Below are positions 60,795 to 64,000 of a DNA stretch of 64,000 nucleotides, one piece after another (position 1 is the stretch's first letter; every line of letters starts with the position of its first letter). Position numbers and translations under genes: made by a program. This stretch comes from Puia dinghuensis (GTDB lineage Bacteria > Bacteroidota > Bacteroidia > Chitinophagales > Chitinophagaceae), in NCBI RefSeq assembly GCF_014642875.1, contig NZ_BMJC01000004.1, positions 62,001 through 126,000 of the forward strand, given 5' to 3'. The notes under the pieces were generated by a model. That model did not search any database and was not told the origin of the DNA. It saw nothing but the letters and a program-made list of their open reading frames with translations.

Positions 60795-62762
60795 TTGGCA
60801 GACATCATCCACTTATTACCCGATAACATTGCCAACCAGATCGCAGCCGGAGAAGTGATCCAGCGGCCGGCCAGCGCCGTGAAAGAGCTGATGGAGAATG
60901 CCGTTGATGCAGGCGCAACGGATATCCGCCTCTATGTGCAAGATGCCGGCAAGGCGTTGGTCCAGGTAGTGGACAATGGAAAAGGCATGAGTGAGACGGA
61001 CGCCCGCATGGCTTTTGAGAGACATGCTACGTCCAAAATAAAAGAGATAGACGATCTTTTCCACATCAAAACGATGGGTTTTCGTGGCGAGGCCCTGGCT
61101 TCCATAGCCGCCGTCGCACAGGTGGAGCTGAAGACCAGGCGACAGGAAGATGAGACGGGAACCCTTCTGGAGATCGAGAACAGCCGCGTCGTCCGCCAGG
61201 AGCCGGCAGCCCTTCCCGTGGGCAGCAGCGTCGCCATGAAGAACCTTTTTTTCAATGTCCCCGCCCGGCGCAACTTCCTAAAGAGCAATACCGTCGAGAT
61301 GAGACATATCCTCGACGAATTCAATCGTGTCGCACTGTCCTTTCCTGCCATCTTTTTCTCCCTCACCGGCAATGGTCAGCAGCTGATGCATCTCGAAAAA
61401 GGGAGTCTCAAACAACGCGTCGTCCAGATTCTGGGGAATTCCTATACTTCCAAACTGGTGTCGGTGCAGGAGAATACCGACTACCTGAATATCTATGGTT
61501 TTGTCGGCAAACCGGATACGGCCAAGAAGACAAGAGGCGACCAGTATTTTTTTGTCAACAACCGGTTTATCCGCAGCGCCTATCTGAATCATGCCGTCAA
61601 CGGCGCCTTTGCGGAAATGATCCCGCGGGACAGCTTTCCCCTATATGTGTTGTTTATCGATCTCGATCCCACCCAGGTGGATATCAATGTACATCCCACC
61701 AAACAGGAGATCAAGTTCGAGGACGAGAAGATCGTCTATGCCTTTGTACAGGCTGCAGTGAAACACGCCCTCGCGCAATTCAGCATTACGCCTACCCTGG
61801 ACTTCGACCTCGACCCGAATATCCAGGGATTGGATGCGGTGAGCAAGCCGGTGTCGGAAGAAAAGAAGGCCTCCGTCGCCTCTTCTTCCCTTTACCGGAC
61901 CTTTACGCAAAAGAACCAGGCCCACTTTATAGAGCCTACCAATAAGAGCGAGCTGCGTCACTGGAAGGACTTTTATGAGGCGCCGGCAACAGGAGGAGCC
62001 GCGCCGGTGGCAAAGGACGGCAATGTGTCGCCGGCGGGCGGGGAGAGTGAGGCAGCGCAAGGAAGCGGGCAACCGAAGGAAGCCACGCCGGCGGGATCAA
62101 CCGCTTCGCCGGGTGGGAATACGCAGGCTATCGGAGAAAATGCGGCTATGGGTGACTGGGCAGGCACGGCCCCGACACGGATCACGCCCATCGAGAAAGC
62201 CCCACTGCAGCAACTGCTCAACACATATATCGTCACCCCCACCAATCGCAGCTTTATTCTTGTCCATCAAGCTGCAGCCCACGAGCGGATCCTGTACGAA
62301 AGCTATAAGACAGCCGCCACGGGTCACCCCATCGCCAGCCAGAAAAGCCTTTTCCCGGCAACCCTGACGCTCTCGGCCCCCGACGCCGTCCTGCTCACCG
62401 GCCTGCTACCCGATCTGCAGCTGCTTGGCTATACCATCGAACCTTTTGGAAAAGACACTTTTATTATCCAGGGGACACCGGCAGACACCGGCCAGGGCAA
62501 TGAGAAAGGTGCGTTGGAAGACCTGTTGGAACAGTATAAGAATTTTGTCAGCGAGATCCGCTTCTCCAAACGCGAACAGCTGGTCCGCACCCTGGCACGG
62601 CAGAATGCCATAAAGCCCGGCACGGCCCTCACCGAAAAGGAAATGCGCGCCCTCGTCGACGACCTCTTTGCCTGCGCTCAGCACAACGTTACCCCGGGCG
62701 GCGACCCCACTTACATCGAATTCAAAAAAGATTATGTAGAGAAATTATTTGGCCGGTACTAG
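60795..62762 (+). CDS. mutL: DNA mismatch repair protein MutL
   Basis: 655 residues. The start is TTG at 60795: the frame has a stop at 60780 and no ATG gives the invariant MADIIHLLPDNIANQIAAGE. GHKL ATPase motifs are present: SAVKELMENAVDAGATDI, QVVDNGKGM, FERHATSKI and TMGFRGEALASIA. A poorly conserved Ala/Gly/Pro linker (residues about 395-460) precedes the dimerisation domain. The nicking-endonuclease motif DQHAx2Ex4E reads HQAAAHERILYE at residues 491-502, and the later CPHGRP motif reads TPGGDP at 633-638, so the endonuclease site is not conserved. The stop overlaps that of dacB through a shared CTAG. Confidence 0.93.
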   Translation: MADIIHLLPDNIANQIAAGEVIQRPASAVKELMENAVDAGATDIRLYVQDAGKALVQVVDNGKGMSETDARMAFERHATSKIKEIDDLFHIKTMGFRGEALASIAAVAQVELKTRRQEDETGTLLEIENSRVVRQEPAALPVGSSVAMKNLFFNVPARRNFLKSNTVEMRHILDEFNRVALSFPAIFFSLTGNGQQLMHLEKGSLKQRVVQILGNSYTSKLVSVQENTDYLNIYGFVGKPDTAKKTRGDQYFFVNNRFIRSAYLNHAVNGAFAEMIPRDSFPLYVLFIDLDPTQVDINVHPTKQEIKFEDEKIVYAFVQAAVKHALAQFSITPTLDFDLDPNIQGLDAVSKPVSEEKKASVASSSLYRTFTQKNQAHFIEPTNKSELRHWKDFYEAPATGGAAPVAKDGNVSPAGGESEAAQGSGQPKEATPAGSTASPGGNTQAIGENAAMGDWAGTAPTRITPIEKAPLQQLLNTYIVTPTNRSFILVHQAAAHERILYESYKTAATGHPIASQKSLFPATLTLSAPDAVLLTGLLPDLQLLGYTIEPFGKDTFIIQGTPADTGQGNEKGALEDLLEQYKNFVSEIRFSKREQLVRTLARQNAIKPGTALTEKEMRALVDDLFACAQHNVTPGGDPTYIEFKKDYVEKLFGRY

Positions 62763-64000
62763 TACGTGTCGCGAATATGATGGATCCACTGCTCCATCTG
62801 CCGCCGGACGGCGACCCCGCTGCCGGTGTAATTGTTGATGAGAATGGAGAATAAGAGCAGGTGGTTCTTTTTTGTCAGAAGATACCCGCTGAGGGCTACT
62901 ACTCCCGACAGGCTGCCGGTCTTGGCATAAATGTAGCCGCTATCCGCTTTATAGTAATTACTTAGCGTCCCCTTACCGCCCGTAGGCAGGATGCCCTCCA
63001 TCCGGGCCAGGCCAAACTCCTTACTCATCTTATCCAGCAGCCAGACAAAATCCTGTGGAGTAAAAAGGTCATTACGGCTAAGCCCGCAACCGTCTACCCA
63101 TATAGGCCGCTGCGGCAGCCCCTTTAGTTCTCCGTTGAGCAGCGTGTCGATGACGCGTGCATCATTCATCTTTTCCAACAGTTGGTTTCCCACCATCAGC
63201 AGGGTTTGTTCGGCAAAAAAGTTGTCGCTGTTGTACATCATGGGCCGAAAGAGGGAGTCCACGGGGCGAGAGTAAACGACGCCGTCCTTCCCACTGCCAG
63301 GCACCAACTGCCGGACGCCGACAGGTTTGCCAACGGTATCCTTTAACAAGAGGGCAGCAGAAGCGATGCCATCCGTTATGAAGGGGACATCCTGCTCGAG
63401 GACCCTGCTCTTACCTTCCGTGATGGTGAAGACATTGTTGTGGTAGTCGCGCCTGACGGAGAATCCCTGTTTGGAAGAATCGGGCGAGAACCGGACAGGC
63501 CAATCGATGTCGGGGATGGAGAAAAACGAACCGGAGATGGTATCCTGCATCCAGCGGATAAGATTGCCGTATACGGGAAAGGCGCTGCGTTCGGGCATGT
63601 AGTCGTCGTTGTAGTCATCCCATGCCCAGCCGCGGCCAAGAGGCCGGTCCTGCCAGTTGCCGGGCGTGAGATAAAGATTGCGATGTGCTTTTTGCAGGAA
63701 CCGGATCGCTGGCTGGTCCGGATAGGCAGGGTGCAGCAAGGTGGGATCCCCCGCAGGAATGATGAACAGCGCGGTATCCGTCACCCGGTAGCGCATGCCC
63801 ATGAGCGAGTCCCCCAGGTATTTCATCCCGGCGTATAGGGAAAAGAGTTTGGTATTGCTGGCCGGGATAAAATATTTGTCGCCCTGGTAATTGTATTTAT
63901 ACGTGGCGGTAGCCGGGTCGTAGAGACAGATGCCTACCTGTGCCGGCAGGAGACCGGGTTGCCGGAGCAGGGTCTCCTCGGTGAATTGTTGGATGGGGTC
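62759..64000 (-). CDS. dacB: D-alanyl-D-alanine carboxypeptidase/endopeptidase (PBP4/DacB type), partial
   Basis: 413 residues are visible; the N-terminus lies beyond the right edge, and the frame is open to 64000 rather than starting at 63826. The active-site motif PASNTKLFS (SxxK, about 63848-63859), the SRNDLFTPQ SxN motif and IYAKTGSLSGVVALSGYLL (KTG) are all present and identify the S13 family. These enzymes trim D-Ala from, or cut, peptide crosslinks of periplasmic peptidoglycan. The motif order and wide spacing between SxxK and SxN (large insert domain) fit PBP4. It is convergent with mutL. Confidence 0.93.
   Translation of the reverse strand, partial: DPIQQFTEETLLRQPGLLPAQVGICLYDPATATYKYNYQGDKYFIPASNTKLFSLYAGMKYLGDSLMGMRYRVTDTALFIIPAGDPTLLHPAYPDQPAIRFLQKAHRNLYLTPGNWQDRPLGRGWAWDDYNDDYMPERSAFPVYGNLIRWMQDTISGSFFSIPDIDWPVRFSPDSSKQGFSVRRDYHNNVFTITEGKSRVLEQDVPFITDGIASAALLLKDTVGKPVGVRQLVPGSGKDGVVYSRPVDSLFRPMMYNSDNFFAEQTLLMVGNQLLEKMNDARVIDTLLNGELKGLPQRPIWVDGCGLSRNDLFTPQDFVWLLDKMSKEFGLARMEGILPTGGKGTLSNYYKADSGYIYAKTGSLSGVVALSGYLLTKKNHLLLFSILINNYTGSGVAVRRQMEQWIHHIRDTY

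Overview
The window looks like a chromosomal segment from a member of the Bacteroidota, most likely the Chitinophagaceae. The evidence is GldA, a TonB-dependent receptor of the outer-membrane beta-barrel family, the long-insert form of IspG, a WYL regulator with a GyrI-like partner, fused IcmF, several boxes matching the Bacteroidota -7 consensus TAnnTTTG, and dense lipoprotein and outer-membrane genes. I found no rRNA, tRNA, CRISPR array or insertion sequence.

Layout. 1-8640: start of nadB, surface lipoproteins, a WYL-led cluster (WYL regulator, GyrI-like protein, DJ-1-like protein, aldose epimerase) and ispG. 8711-13892: a BatB-BatC fusion, a class D beta-lactamase-like lipoprotein without its catalytic Ser and Lys, and a trehalase-esterase operon. 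13957-19107: a compact five-gene minus-strand operon closed by a clear terminator, encoding a membrane-anchored protein, a DoxX-like protein, two outer-membrane proteins and an internally duplicated PAP2/vanadium-haloperoxidase-type lipoprotein. 19196-20068: a small acidic ORF followed by a PARP-like ADP-ribosyltransferase-fold protein, with an inverted repeat in front, resembling a toxin-antitoxin pair. 20125-24688: icmF with an operator-like palindrome, then glucokinase. 24700-29224: a decayed gene, a Crp/Fnr regulator and a three-gene mobilization operon (ribbon-helix-helix accessory protein, relaxase, VirD4/TraG coupling protein) with no integrase in the window.

29477-43488: small accessory genes, DUF763, a triply fragmented MacB permease remnant, a 2-oxoacid:ferredoxin oxidoreductase alpha subunit, a FUSC membrane protein, a TonB receptor, an APH-RapZ fusion, a lipid A-type acyltransferase, a LuxR response regulator, and an ArsR plus CstB-like persulfide module. 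43608-56916: housekeeping genes (tsaB, ridA, kbl, an ECF sigma/anti-sigma pair, an L,D-transpeptidase, acs with an acetate transporter, gldA-eno-ftsB, nth). 56920-57648: a DUF6934 gene with a 59-codon partner under its own promoter. 57683-64000: a NagZ-beta-lactamase fusion, mutL and the D-Ala-D-Ala carboxypeptidase dacB, which runs off the end.

The best candidates for undescribed biology are the haloperoxidase/outer-membrane operon (13957-19107), the small-ORF/ADP-ribosyltransferase pair (19196-20068) and the DUF6934 pair (56920-57648). A recurring theme is enzyme folds with lost catalytic residues: the class D beta-lactamase-like protein, the DJ-1-like protein, the first rhodanese domain, the first PAP2 repeat and the MutL endonuclease site. 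All calls come from reading the sequence; no database search was run.
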